Shown one piece after another: positions 34,501 to 45,148 of a stretch of DNA of 64,000 nucleotides (the first letter of the stretch is position 1; every line of letters starts with the position of its first letter). This DNA is from Uranotaenia lowii (taxonomy: Eukaryota > Arthropoda > Insecta > Diptera > Culicidae). Where the stretch lies: assembly GCF_029784155.1 (NCBI RefSeq), contig NC_073692.1, positions 237,416,503 through 237,480,502 of the forward strand, in the 5' to 3' direction. The position numbers and the translations under genes were made by a program. The notes beneath the pieces were generated by a model. That model worked only from the letters and a program-made list of their open reading frames with translations. It did no database searches and was not told the DNA's origin.

Positions 34501-37500
34501 TTGAAACAATGAGTGACTTTGGTTTTATACCGAGTTTAGTAAACCCAGTCTAATGGCGGGGTTGGGAGAAGCTTAGGAACGTGAACTGGGATTTTTTTTG
34601 AGAAATTGTTATGTTGGTATCCTCAGTTTTGCTTGTTCCATGTGTTTCTAAAAATTGGCTGTTATGTCTAAGAGTTACAACCATTTTGGATTGATTTTAT
34701 CGAGAAAAACATTATCTTATGTTAGGTATAAGAGATGGAATATAAACCCCTAAAAAAACCAAAGCAAATCGGAAAATGTCTATGTTCAGCACCAAAGATA
34801 AGAAGTGTGAAATTACAAAACTTGTTCATTGCAGGTTATTTTGAATAATTACATCAACATTTGTTCGGTCTTTTACGTATTCGGTAATGACATTACCAAC
34901 TATCAGCATTGATGAATTAGAAATATTGTACGATGCCGGGAGAAACATAGTCTTAGTTTTATCGCTGTTAATGGACATCCGACAGTGATAAATCTCATTC
35001 TATGTTTCTCCTAGCATCTTACAATTTTTCAATTTAATTAAGTTTAAAATTCACTTTCCTTATAAGTTGAAATATCATAGTTATTAGTAGACTGAATTAA
35101 ACAAAACTATTATGAAAAATATAGCTATGAAGCAATCTCAATATGTTTCGAAATTTAGAAACACTCACCGACACTTTGAGGATCTTCAACTGGCTATCTC
35201 CGATTCATCAAATCTCAAACTTTTAAAGTGTTGTTAGATAAACCGGCGATTGCAGGTTGATGATTTATAAATCTTGCAAAAAAATCAACGGTTACTTACA
35301 AAAACTTAACAAGTAAACACTAATGTTCGAGAAATGTTTACCCTTCCTCAGCTATTAGCAAAATATTTTGTTGATATTAGATTCATTGTGTAGGTAATTT
35401 ATTCTAGTTTTTCAGTAATTCAAATTAAAGTCGATATGTTCTACCAGGTCATCAGAAATTAATTCCAAATAAAAATAGTCCATCCCATCCAATTAAATTT
35501 TTAAAAGATTTTTAACTTTTGACAGCTATTTTATATTAGACTGCGTCGAGTTGTAGACATTTTTGAATTTCTCAAACCCTGGGGTCTTAAGCTTCGTTTT
35601 GGTACAAACCTCATCCATGATTTTTGCAGAATTTATAATTAACGTATACATGAGTAAATTTTAACTTTAAGATTTGTCTGGGAAATTTGAATATTTTGTA
35701 CTGAAAAATCAACATCATTTTTGTTTCTTCTGTGGAACCGATCTCGGTTATGGTTTTTGTGCCAATTTATAAATTCTCTTAAGGAAGTTTTTCGCTGAAC
35801 AACTTTGTCGAAGACCATAACTTCGTATTTTATAAGGCAATAAAGTTATTAGTGTAGAATCTTCGGACATACCAAAAACTTTCCTTTTCTCGAACTCCGA
35901 TCAATTAACTTCTACTCAGTAGAAACGGTACTATGAATGAACCGATAACGTTCACGACTCGCAGTCAACTGCCAGTCGTATTTCCTTCTCTTTCGATTTG
36001 ACATATCTCCTGCTGATTTGTTTAACATTGCATTTCATATGAACTCTACAATTAGCTGTTTAACATGGGTATGTCTTTCGGCATTCATTGATAAGCGACA
36101 AATTCAGATGACACCACACCCTGACACCACTGCTGGGTGCCGCGTAAGTATTGCATGAAAAATAGTCATGCAATACCTCGCTTCTGCGGTTTCTGCCATT
36201 TCGCTATAACAAATGGTATCACACTCCTGTCGTGATTTTACGGATCTCAATTCAGAGATTCACTTCTACACGTCTGTCGCTCACAAGAATAGATCAATGA
36301 CTGACTTTGTTTTGTTTGTTTGCCTAGTGTTGCCCTGGGGGAGAAAGACTGAATAAAAAAAGAAAAAAATCTTTCAAACGTCAAATTTCTCTCATCAATC
36401 TACCGACCAGTGCGAAGGTTCAAAATTTTACTTTCTTATTTAGTGATTTTCAATAAATCTTTTTTGATGCTGAAACGCACTTGTTTTGCTTGAAACAATG
36501 ATTTAATTAAGTTTTGTTGTGCTCTGGCAAATTCTAGCACACTCAGAAAAATACTATTATGTATGCCATAAGATTCTCTTATGAAGTGGCGCCATAAGAA
36601 AAATCATTGAAATTCATAAGATTGTCTTATGACGCGAATGAATTCTGAAGATGAACGCCTACTTCAATGAGAGGTTGTTGCTTTTCATAAGAGATTCTTA
36701 TGGAAACAGTAAATCACTTTCTAATAAGAATAATTTTAGATATTTCATGCTGAAAACATTCTCTTTATTGTTTGCCAAATTTGTTTGAAATCAAATCATT
36801 TATGGTCACCATCAGCAGTGCATCAACAGACGCTTCCATCAAAGTTTTTTTTTGCCGCATCCCAATCTTCGACCTTGTTAGATTAGCTGAAAAGTAAACA
36901 AAAATGTATTTCAAATTACTAATATGTCGCTTACATCAGAATCAACAAATCGGACTTACCATTGACAATATTATTTATCTTTGAAGTAAAACTAGTAACT
37001 ATGAACTGGCGATTGCTCCGTTCTGTTAGATGATGAAAAAACTGTTGAAATGAACGAATGTGTTCATTACTTTCACACAATGCCGTTTCTTCTATTTTTC
37101 ATGAGAACATCGTATGAAAATTGGAAGAATGTCATAAGACTCTTATGAAAAATTATTTTACACTCTAAAAAGCGGTTCATAAGATGCATCTTATAAAAAT
37201 TATAATAAGAATTTGCCTGAGTGCATGATCAGGCGTATTGAGTCGCTCAAATTTCGTTAAAGTTTCGAAGCTGATACATAAAAATGGTTTGATTAATAGT
37301 TGTTCTAAAAACAGCTTAATCTAAATTTAGCACCTAAACAACTGAGTTACATGACTCGCCACACGAAACTGATCATCTAAAGTTAAAATTTTAACGATTA
37401 CAAATCTTTTCAACAATTGCTGGCTTTTTGCCGAACAGTAAAAAAACGATACAGAAAACGATACAGCGAATTTCAGTCTTCCTCCCCCAGGTGTTGCCAA

Positions 37501-40500
37501 AATAGTAAACGTTGCCATAGTTATTTCTGTACCAACACGTGAAAAGGATCTATCTACAAAAGTAAATAAAAACCATTTTCAGTACCTCATGATAGGCCAA
37601 CAGTTGCTCTACTTAACGGTAAAACCCTTTTGAGAAAATAACATTCCGTTACATTGAAAACTCAATTTGAGTAAAGGATCTATAAACATTCTAAAACCAG
37701 AACTGCCATTACATGGATATACATCCTTTACTCCGGAACAATTTTTCGCTACTACTCCGCAAACAAACTCAAAATAATCCATTTGTCTACTTATTCATCA
37801 TAAAAACATAGTTGCAAATGATTGCGAGCTTAAAACTAAAGCAAAAAATAAGAAAATAGCAAAGGGTGTATAAACAGGTTAGACAAAATATTACGTGAGC
37901 TAGGCTCTATCTACGATAGTGCGTTGTTTTTTCATGAAAATTGATATTCCTTTATTCTAACATGGGATGCTTCTTAAAAATCGTTTGTCTATCATAAAAA
38001 CCAAAAATTGGAAGTGATTTTTAATTAGGGATTTAAAATAGGTTGTATTTTTTAAACGCATTTTTCTTGATACGCCATATATGGAGATAGATGCTTTTTA
38101 TATGTTGGTAAAGATTTGACACTTTATTCAACATAAAAACATAGTTAGTTACAAATGAACGCGAGCTTAAAACTAAAGCTAGAAATGAGAAAATAGCAAA
38201 GGGTGTATAAACACGGGAGACAAAATAATACGTGAGCTAGGTTCTATCTACGATAGCGCGTTGTTTTTTTCATAAAAAATGATATTCCTCTATTCTAACA
38301 TATAGGGGATGCTTCTAAACATCGTTTGACTTTCATAAAATGCAAACATTTCAAGTGATTTTTAATTAGCGATTTAAAATAGGTTGTATTTTCTTCAAAC
38401 GCGTTTTTCTCGATTCGCCATGTATGGAGAAACATCCTTTTCACGTGTTGGTACAGATTTATTTCATTTTATTTATCTTCAGTGTTGCCGAATACAACTA
38501 TTATTTTATTTTATTTTTCATTAAATTTGATTCATTTTCTGCATATCCTTCATCTCATTTCTACATTCCTTCTCAACTCTATTCTCATTCAAAACTTTTC
38601 AACCGTTTTTTTCTCCTTTAGAACATATTTTTTTACCAAATATTCTTAATTTTTAATCTATATTCCGCATCTTTATTCTCCATCCTACAAATTTTATTTA
38701 ATTTCTGCTTATCCTTCATCTTATCACTACATTCCTTCTCAGCTCTATTCTCAAAAGAGTTAAGAAGGCTTAATCAAAACAAACAATCAACAGCAGTAGC
38801 CGTAAAATCCAAATCCAAATAACAAATAAGAAGCAGCAGCCTTAAAAATCTGTGCTTCTAAAGCTTATTCTGTCTTTTTCCACCAGAAGGCCAAATCAAA
38901 ACAAACAATCAGCAACAGCAGCCTTAAAAATCTGTACTTTCTTACCCACCACCGTTTTTTTTTTCACCGGAAGGCCAAATTGGAGCAGATAATCAACAAC
39001 AGCAGCCTTAATAATCTGCGCTTCCAAAGCAAATTCCATCTTTTTCCACCGAAAGGCCAAATCAAAGCAAACAATCAGCAAAAGCTGACTGAAAATCTGC
39101 GCTTCAAAATCCATTCCGTCTTTTTCCACAGGGTTGTCAAATCGAAACAAACACTCCCAACGCCAATTCTGTCTTATTATACCGGAAGGCCAAATCAAAA
39201 CAATCAGCAGCCTTAAATATCGCCGCTTCTAACGCCAATTCCGTCTTATTCCACCGGAAGGCTAAATGAAAACAATCAGCAGCAGCTGCCTTAAATATCT
39301 GCGTTTCTAACGCCTATTCCATCTTATTTCACCGGAAGGCCAAATGAAAACAATCAGCAGCAGCAGCCTTAAATATCTGCGCTCCTAACGCTAATTCCGT
39401 CTTATTTCACCGGAAGGCTAAATGAAAAAAAAAATCAGCAGCAGCAGCCTTAAATATCTGCGCTTCTAACGCCAATTCTGTCTTTTTATGAAAAAAAAAA
39501 CCGAACACAAACACATACAGGATCTCAATGAAACTTGATGTTTCCTCGAAGAGATTATTTTTTCTTATCTCTAAGCGTACATCTTTCGAGGATATGATGG
39601 CTAGCATCTTACAAATGCTAAAACCACCAACCCACAGAAAGTTTACTATGTATACCGTGACCGGGATTCGTTCTTATACCCGCTGGCTTAGAAGACTTGA
39701 AGGCTGTCCTCTACGCCACGGGCTGCGGCAAAGGTGGATTTTGGCAGGTCGAGGAACGATTTCAGTCTCCAAGGTTTTTATTCCGGAACACATCGTTGTT
39801 TTTGGACCACACTATTGAAGAAGCATTTTTTATATCTCGTATCAAACAAATGACCTAACACCTTGTACGATTTTTAAATTAAGCTTCCTTAATCCATGCA
39901 TTACAAAAATCGCTTGGAAATATTTTTCTCAAGCAAAAGCAAATACTTGGCTAGTAAATAAAAACGATAAAACAGTAGATAAACTTTTGTTTTCAAATAT
40001 TTACATAATCTGCTACGAGCATGCGGTTAGATTTGTTTCGGTGCTAAAATACATCGAGGAAATGTAAGATATTATCTAATTTATTGATCCAGTTTATTTG
40101 TTCTCAAACAATTGTTCAAATGAATTGGAGGGTGACGTATGTATATATGAAAGTTTAAAACACCGTTTTCGATCAGTTTTCGGTATTCTCAGCAGTTTTA
40201 TCCAAAATTGCATAACCACAGGGCTTAAGAACTTAATTTTCAGTTCTTTTTTGGTTTTCGGTGGTTGTAGTTTCAACATTATTTAGACTTTTTGATTCTA
40301 TTTTATGCTTTTTCATACGAGCTTTTAATGCCTTAAACATTTTTCGTAAACATCAAACCGTTTTTTTTTTTAATATTTGAATAATAAAAAACTAAACAAC
40401 AAGTAGGCTGTCTATACCTTCGCCTAAACGCTTTAATTGGCGAAGAAGAAAATGGATGTGCTACGCCAACCTGTATACACATCTCAGGTGGCGATGGAAA

Positions 40501-43500
40501 ACCCGTGCTAAGTTTTAGTAAAGGTTTTTTTTTGTAAACATTGTAACCATGCCAATTCGTGACGTCAGTTGCATTTTCGAACAAACAACCATCATCTAGC
40601 GAAAACTAGAGAAAAAAACCATTGCCAACTGCTGTTTACGGTTAAGGCCTAGGATACGTAAACACCCTGGCTAGTGACGTAGGCTTTGTTTACGTTTTTA
40701 CTTTTTGAATAACAAGTTCTGTAATAGTGTGCGTGTTTCTTCATCACCTTCTTTGTACCACATTGGTGCTACGCTCCGGCATATCACGTAGATAGGGCTT
40801 TTGCACAATGCATTAGTATTAGTAGGCCGTTGGGCGAACAAGTGACAGCTTTGTGCATAGCGAATACGATTCGAGGGAAGAAATTTAGTTTTTAAATAAA
40901 TTTATGAAAACTATCGAAAGTTTTTCAATGCACAGAACGTTTTTGCACAGTACACTCGTTTATTCGTTTGCAAATTTGTTTCTGATTTCGAGTGAGGTTC
41001 TTTGAAAAAATAGAGTTTCTGCACAGGATACGACCGTTTCCTGAGGAAGTAGTAGAAATAATGCTAAATTTCGTTATGAATTTTGCAACGAAAGCACTAA
41101 TCTTCATCCTCTGGATTCAATATTTTAAAAGATAGACGGGAAAACTTTTTGTGACAGGATATTTGGTGTAATTCTACAGAACATAATTTTTGCTGTGCAA
41201 TCAAGACAAAACCTTATAGGCACTGTTTGACTGTGATGTTTGTTTTTAAAAAATCGTTGCTAAGCTCGATTTTTTTCAGCACTCAACGACTGCAAACCTC
41301 GTTGGATGAATTAACGACTCGTGCTGAAAAAACTCCCTTTTTGCAACTTGTTACATAATAGATATTTATGCAGTTTAATACACAATTTTTTGCAATGCCG
41401 GAAAATACCCTTCCCGAGAAGACTTTGATACCTAAATCGATAGTAAACAGTAATCAAAATGAGTAAACAATGCCTAATTGATAGCATAATTCAGTGTCGC
41501 ATGGTTTCATGGTAAAATTAGGTTTCATTGAAGCATCAATATGTAGGAAGATGATGTTAAATCCAGGGCCGTAGGAAGAACCGACTCATGGGGGGGGTTT
41601 TGATGACTTATTTTGACCTATGATTTTTTGTCTAAAACACACGAATAAAAAAAATTAAAACAAATTATGTTGCTTATTATATAAACTATATGATTATTCA
41701 TTTTTAAGTACTCATTAATAGTTTTAGTATGAAATTGTAACTCAAGAGAAGACACGAATGCCACAAGGATGGCATAGAAAACCTTAAAAAAAGTAACTTT
41801 AGAAAAGTGGTTTTTAACCTAAAGGGTGAGCTAAATTATTTTAAATGAAACCTCTAGAAATAAAATATGAAATTTGCTTTCATCGATGGTAAATTTTTTT
41901 TAAATTTGTTTAAAAGTCTGGTAGATCAAAGTTAGTTTATTTGAGCATAAAATAAGCTCTTTTTAGGGTAGCCTTCAATTTCTCTTAAAAAAACTTATTC
42001 TATACTCAAATCAAACAAGACCAATCTTCTAAATTCTTTTGCAAACTCCAAGATTCTAACCTTTGATGAAAATAATTAAAATTTTCGAATAAAAACAATA
42101 AGAGATAAAAAAAAAGTTCGAATCAAACTTGCTTGATGCAAAATTGAACTAAATTTATGATTTTAATTTGAAATTTGGCTTAAAGAAAGCTGCAATATAA
42201 ATAAAAAAAAGAGAAAATAAAATACAATCTGCAAATTTTTTTTGGTGAAGATCAGGTACATGTTTCTTAAACAGGCAATATTTTTCATAAGAAATCAATT
42301 CCATACTAAAAATCCTGTGGATGATTTTTTTTAATATAATTTGGGATATTTTGCATGAATCAAAATTTAGAAAAAAAACTAAAATTTGTGATTTTCAGCT
42401 GAATTGTGTGTACAAATTTATTTTGATTAAAAACAATGAAATCTGGAAATTGAATTGACAAGCAAATTTTTATGTTTATGTTCTCTTGAAATTCTGAACA
42501 ATTTTATGTTGGTTGAAAAACTCATTCACAAGCTAAATCTTCTTCTGAATTCTAAACCTAAATTCAAAAAATTAACTTCAAATCTGTTTCCGAATTTCTA
42601 TACGATTTCCAAAACATACAAAAAATACGATATCCGAAACTTAATTCCAGATCAGAATTTCATGAGCCAAATCTTAGAGCCCTCATACATGAATCTTTTA
42701 TTTAAATTCTGTATTGTTGGTTTAATCTTAATTCACCAGAACCTCCAAAATGGGTTTAATTTAAAATTTAATATTAAGACCTTATTTCTATGATAAGGTT
42801 GCCAAATTGCCCGGTTTTAAACGGATTGGCCCGGATATTTAATAATAAATTTGCAAAAAGTCCGGCCGGACCCGGTTGCCCAGATTTCATTGGAAAATCA
42901 TCATGAAAGGTTTTTAAGTTTTTTTTTCTAAATTTTTGATGAGCAATTCTTAGGTTTTGACCAAAATTGACCGGTTTTGCCTGGATTTGGTCGACAATTT
43001 TGAAATCTAATACCCAGATTTTGCCGGTTTTTATATAAAACAGCCCGGATTTGTCCGGCCGGCATACGTGCTGAAAAAAATCTGACAACATTATTCTATG
43101 AACAAGTGAGAAAATTTTGAAAAACTGTAGCAGAATTTTGAACTTGGAATGGATTTTGGTTGGTACTAGTTTTTAGTTCAGATAGTTACTCTTGAATATC
43201 TTTGCTCTATTAACAAAATTTGATTATGAATTTCAAATTTTGAGTGTAGAGTAGAATACCTCGCTTGCATTTTTGGACCCTCATGGGGGGGGTTAAACCC
43301 CCAAAACCCCCCCCCCCCGTTCCTACGGCCATGGTTAAATCATCTGTGTTAATCGAAATTTTTGAGGGTTTATATCAGATGCTTTGTTGTTCTTACTTAA
43401 TCATCCAATTCTTAATAGAAGACGCGTTATTAAACTTCTACCAAACTCGGTCAATGTAACGATAAGTTGTTGTGATCAGTATTTGAAATTGACCCCTTAT

Positions 43501-44111
43501 ACTTCCATAATAATTGACAGGTGAAAGCTACTACAACCGTAGGCGGATAATGAAGCATAAGCACACACATCTTTTTATGCTAATCTATACCCATTTGTTC
43601 ATCAGCGTGGGAAACCGCTTAAAACATCAAACGAAATAAGTTTTATGTTTGATCTAATACCTTATCGGTTGCCAAGTCTTCTCATCACACAGCACCCAGA
43701 AAAAAAAGTGCCCTCAGACATTATTTTAGACCGTTCATTGCATTTTGTGATAAATTATCATGCACTAAATAGCGACGAAAAAAAATTAACATTTAAAGAG
43801 CCACTTTTCAATGGTCCATAATCGGAAATTTCACAATCAACACACATTATCGGATTCCCGTTCGCACTAACCTGAGTTAATCGAATCCATTCCGAGCCAC
43901 CCGGATGCCTTTCGATGAACTGACTCAAATCGTACAACGTGTCGTGGATCCTCCAGAGACCTTCGGCTCCATCATCTGCACGTCTCCCATCTAGCCAGCG
44001 ATAGGGGGATTTCAACGAGTCATCCCTGTTCGTTGGATATTTCCGGGTGATTTCCGTCATTAGCTGAGGATGTTTTCCATTAGTACTGCCGTCCGCCTTT
44101 GTCCCCACCAT
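27297..44111 (-). CDS. Cyt-b5-r: Cytochrome b5-related fatty acid desaturase, five exons
   Basis: Exons in transcription order: 43872-44111, 28198-28589, 27940-28134, 27650-27874, 27297-27588. All junctions have GT and AG ends and phases agree (0, 2, 2, 2), giving 447 residues, close to the fly Cyt-b5-r length. The N-terminal cytochrome b5-like domain has the haem-binding HPGG (70-72 region) and a following HH at 91-92. Membrane segments lie at about 151-185 and 290-335. Desaturase histidine boxes are HNFFH (189-193), HAMSHH (217-222), HHH (338-340) and HCLHH (384-388). The protein is expected in the ER membrane using cytochrome b5-type electron transfer to di-iron; its substrate is not known from sequence. 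Intron 1 is 15.3 kb and full of transposons; the others are 61-65 bases. The ATG has A at -3 and G at +4. No break was found. Confidence 0.95.
28626..29357. mobile_element. TTAA-flanked MITE in Cyt-b5-r intron 1
   Basis: The left end GGGGGGGTAGGGTCTAAC is mirrored by GTTAGACCCTAACCCCCCC. TTAA lies on both sides (28622-28625, 29358-29361). It begins only 36 bases inside intron 1 from exon 2, so it sits where the branch point and pyrimidine tract would be. Non-coding; a different family from the CCCGG-rich TTAA elements. Confidence 0.8.
29362..30058. other. Intron 1 spacer
   Basis: No gene or repeat boundary recognised. AT-rich. Confidence 0.4.
30256..33843 (-). mobile_element. Pogo-like (DDE_1) transposon, apparently complete
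   Basis: Inverted ends are GGGGAAGAGGGGGCATAATG and, in mirror, CATTTTACCCCCTGTTCCCC, with TA on both sides (30254-30255, 33844-33845), the pogo target. Subterminal copies of GGGGTAWAATGC occur near 30464 and 30530 on the left and CAGTGGGGCGTTTTGCCC near 33800 on the right, possible transposase-binding sites. One spliced transposase gene occupies the middle. Confidence 0.88.
30937..33061 (-). CDS. Pogo/DDE_1 transposase with C-terminal PHD-like finger
   Basis: Exon 1 is 32492-33061 (190 codons, donor GCACG|gtaagt) and exon 2 is 30937-32427 (acceptor TTTTAG|GTTCCC). The 64-base intron is phase 0. The product is 686 residues with no break. Residues 1-55 hold a psq-type helix-turn-helix (MGLSKRQAEAIYKVPRKTLS), followed by a CENP-B-like DNA-binding region. 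The catalytic triad is D184 (NADETGF), D294 (LILDGHSSH) and D331 (HKLQPLDVAF). A long acidic/polar linker leads to a basic stretch and then Cys4-His-Cys3 spacing at 639-686 (CSYC ... CVQC ... WFHTKC ... CEMC), a PHD-like finger. It cuts and pastes DNA in the nucleus. Because frame, splice sites and ends are all intact, it could still be active; that is an inference. Confidence 0.93.
34183..36539. other. Intron 1 DNA without recognised gene
   Basis: No gene. 34925-34950 and 35000-35024 form a 25-bp imperfect inverted repeat around ATGCCGGGAGAAACATAG. 35380-35530 is related to 2820-2990. A second dispersed phrase (GATCTCGG..., 35740-35900) is unassigned. Confidence 0.4.
36540..37223. mobile_element. 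MITE with CACTCAG ends and many CATAAGA/TCTTATG words
   Basis: It begins CACTCAGAAAAAT and ends ATTTGCCTGAGTG. Near both ends the words CATAAGA and TCTTATG occur repeatedly, often as small palindromes (36567-36720 and 37130-37200). No protein. The same CACTCAG tip is seen at 54620-55641. The target duplication is unclear (possibly CA). Confidence 0.6.
37527..38456. mobile_element. Element with CTGTACCAACACGTG ends and an internal tandem duplication
   Basis: CTGTACCAACACGTGAAAAG at 37527 is mirrored by CTTTTCACGTGTTGGTACAG ending at 38456. ATTT flanks both sides. The inside is two direct copies, about 37798-38110 and 38130-38430, roughly 85-90% alike (both with GCAAAGGGTGTATAAACA and GTGAGCTAGG). 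Non-coding. Confidence 0.7.
38775..39486. repeat. Minisatellite, 75-90-bp unit, about nine copies
   Basis: Units share AATCAGCARCAGCAGCC, TTAAAWATCTGCGCTTC, GCCAATTCCGTCTT and CCGGAAGGCCAAAT. Copies diverge on the left and become alike on the right (39180-39480). Short CAG-type triplet runs give chance open frames on both strands. Confidence 0.85.
39488..39726 (-). mobile_element. tRNA-Arg-type SINE, copy 1
   Basis: On the minus strand the head reads CCGTGGCGTAGAGGACAGCC, then AAGTCTTCTAAGCC (a TCT anticodon context as in tRNA-Arg) and GAACGAATCCCGGTCACGG (B-box-like, closing the acceptor stem). The body continues to ATGGCTAGCATC..., and the tail ends in TGTATGTGTTTGTG and a T/A run. The copy at 54405 is about 80% identical, which defines the family. 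Confidence 0.75.
39840..41563. other. Intron 1 DNA without recognised gene
   Basis: No gene or clear element boundaries. A few dyads (GTAAACA/TGTTTAC words at 40530-40690) suggest decayed short elements. Confidence 0.4.
41564..43333. mobile_element. hAT-type non-autonomous element with 8-bp duplication
   Basis: GTTAAATC is present at 41556-41563 and 43334-43341. Ends are CAGGGCCGTAGGAA and TTCCTACGGCCATG (one mismatch at the tip). It is 1.77 kb, AT-rich, with CATGGGGGGGGTT just inside both ends and no transposase. A TTAA-type element (42797-43089) is nested in it. Confidence 0.85.
42797..43089 (+). mobile_element. TTAA-type element, CCCGG-rich family, copy 3 (short)
   Basis: Starts GGTTGCCAAATTGCCCGG, ends AAATCTGACAAC; same word content as copies 1 and 2 but only 293 bases. 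Flanks (ATAA, ATTA) are degraded. Confidence 0.65.
43342..43871. other. Intron 1, 5' end
   Basis: The first 500 bases of intron 1 after the exon 1 donor. No gene or element recognised. Confidence 0.4.
43872..44111 (-). CDS. Cyt-b5-r: Cyt-b5-r exon 1
   Basis: Eighty codons, from ATG to a CTCAG|gttagt donor. It encodes a polar leader and the first half of the b5-like domain (LYDLSQFIERHPGG). The intron splits the domain between its two haem histidines, so correct splicing across 15 kb is needed for a haem-binding fold. Confidence 0.93.
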
Positions 44112-44700
44112 GATAGAAACAACTAGCGCCTGACACCCAGTTCGATGTTATTGGTTCTTGTTCTAGATCGAATCGGAAGAAAGTGAGGCATTCGATTAGA
44201 TGCTATTAATTAGTATGCAGCACCACGTGCGTGAATCTGGGCGGTATTTATCAGAGCTGTGTATACACAATTATTGATGCCTCGCACGAAGCCGGGTCAT
44301 TCGCAGTGGCAGTAGAGCAAACTAACAATAGATAGAGATGTTTTTTCAGTATCAGAAAGCAGTTATTAGTTGTATCAGTAAACCTAACGACAGAAAATAT
44401 TCTCTTTAAGCGAAGTAACAATCTAGATTCCCAGTGGAGTTTTAAAGCCACGTGCGGTTATTTAAGGCTTAGTGAAAATCGGATGCAACTGTAAGTATAA
44501 AACACAATTCGACCGTTCCACCGAAGATTCTGAGAAGCGAGTTCTGCCTATTTTAAGTTAATAAATTACAAATATTTAAAACCATGGTTTAGTTAGATTC
44601 AATAGGGCTATATTTGAATGAATATTGACTTAAACAGATAATGGATCATCGTGATTGCAGTTGATACAAAAATTACATTCATACGACTGCTCTGCTTAAT
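44112..44700 (-). promoter_or_regulatory. Upstream region of Cyt-b5-r with two identical E-boxes
   Basis: CCACGTGCG occurs at 44223-44231 and 44448-44456, each with a perfect CACGTG core. A GATAAATACC TATA-like word lies at 44243-44252 (minus strand). No start site is fixed by the sequence; a 5' untranslated region of roughly 100-150 bases is likely. No transposon boundary was found here, unlike almost everywhere else. Confidence 0.4.
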
Positions 44701-45148
44701 CTACCTTAATGTAGGGTTGCAATCCGTCCCGCAAAAGCGGGACATGTCCCGCTTTTCTAAAGAATGTCCCGCCGTCCCGCTGTTTTCTCAAAATGCCCCG
44801 CTTTTTTTCTGAGAAAAGTTTTGTTGTAGATTCAACCCTCTTTAGATTAGCACTTCAAAATAGTTTGTGCTTGATGAAAACGCTTCTTAAAAAATCTTTC
44901 CTTGATCATATTCAACTCCTGTAATTTTTTTTTTCAAATCTTTTTTTATCCATTTATGATTTATGATAACTAGAAATAACCCTACTTAATGATCATGACA
45001 TCCACCGATAAGGCTGATTTAAATTATTGGTTCAAGACAACAAATCATTCAAACATGATGTTTTTTTTGTGTTTTGTTTTCTCATAATAAGTAGCATTTT
45101 TTTTACATAAGACAAGAGTAAATAACTCGTTTAGTTCTAAGCATTTAA

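Noticed and set aside
38775..39486. Protein-coding gene rich in CAG codons
   Set aside because: Open frames on both strands follow a 75-90-bp minisatellite and break in different copies.
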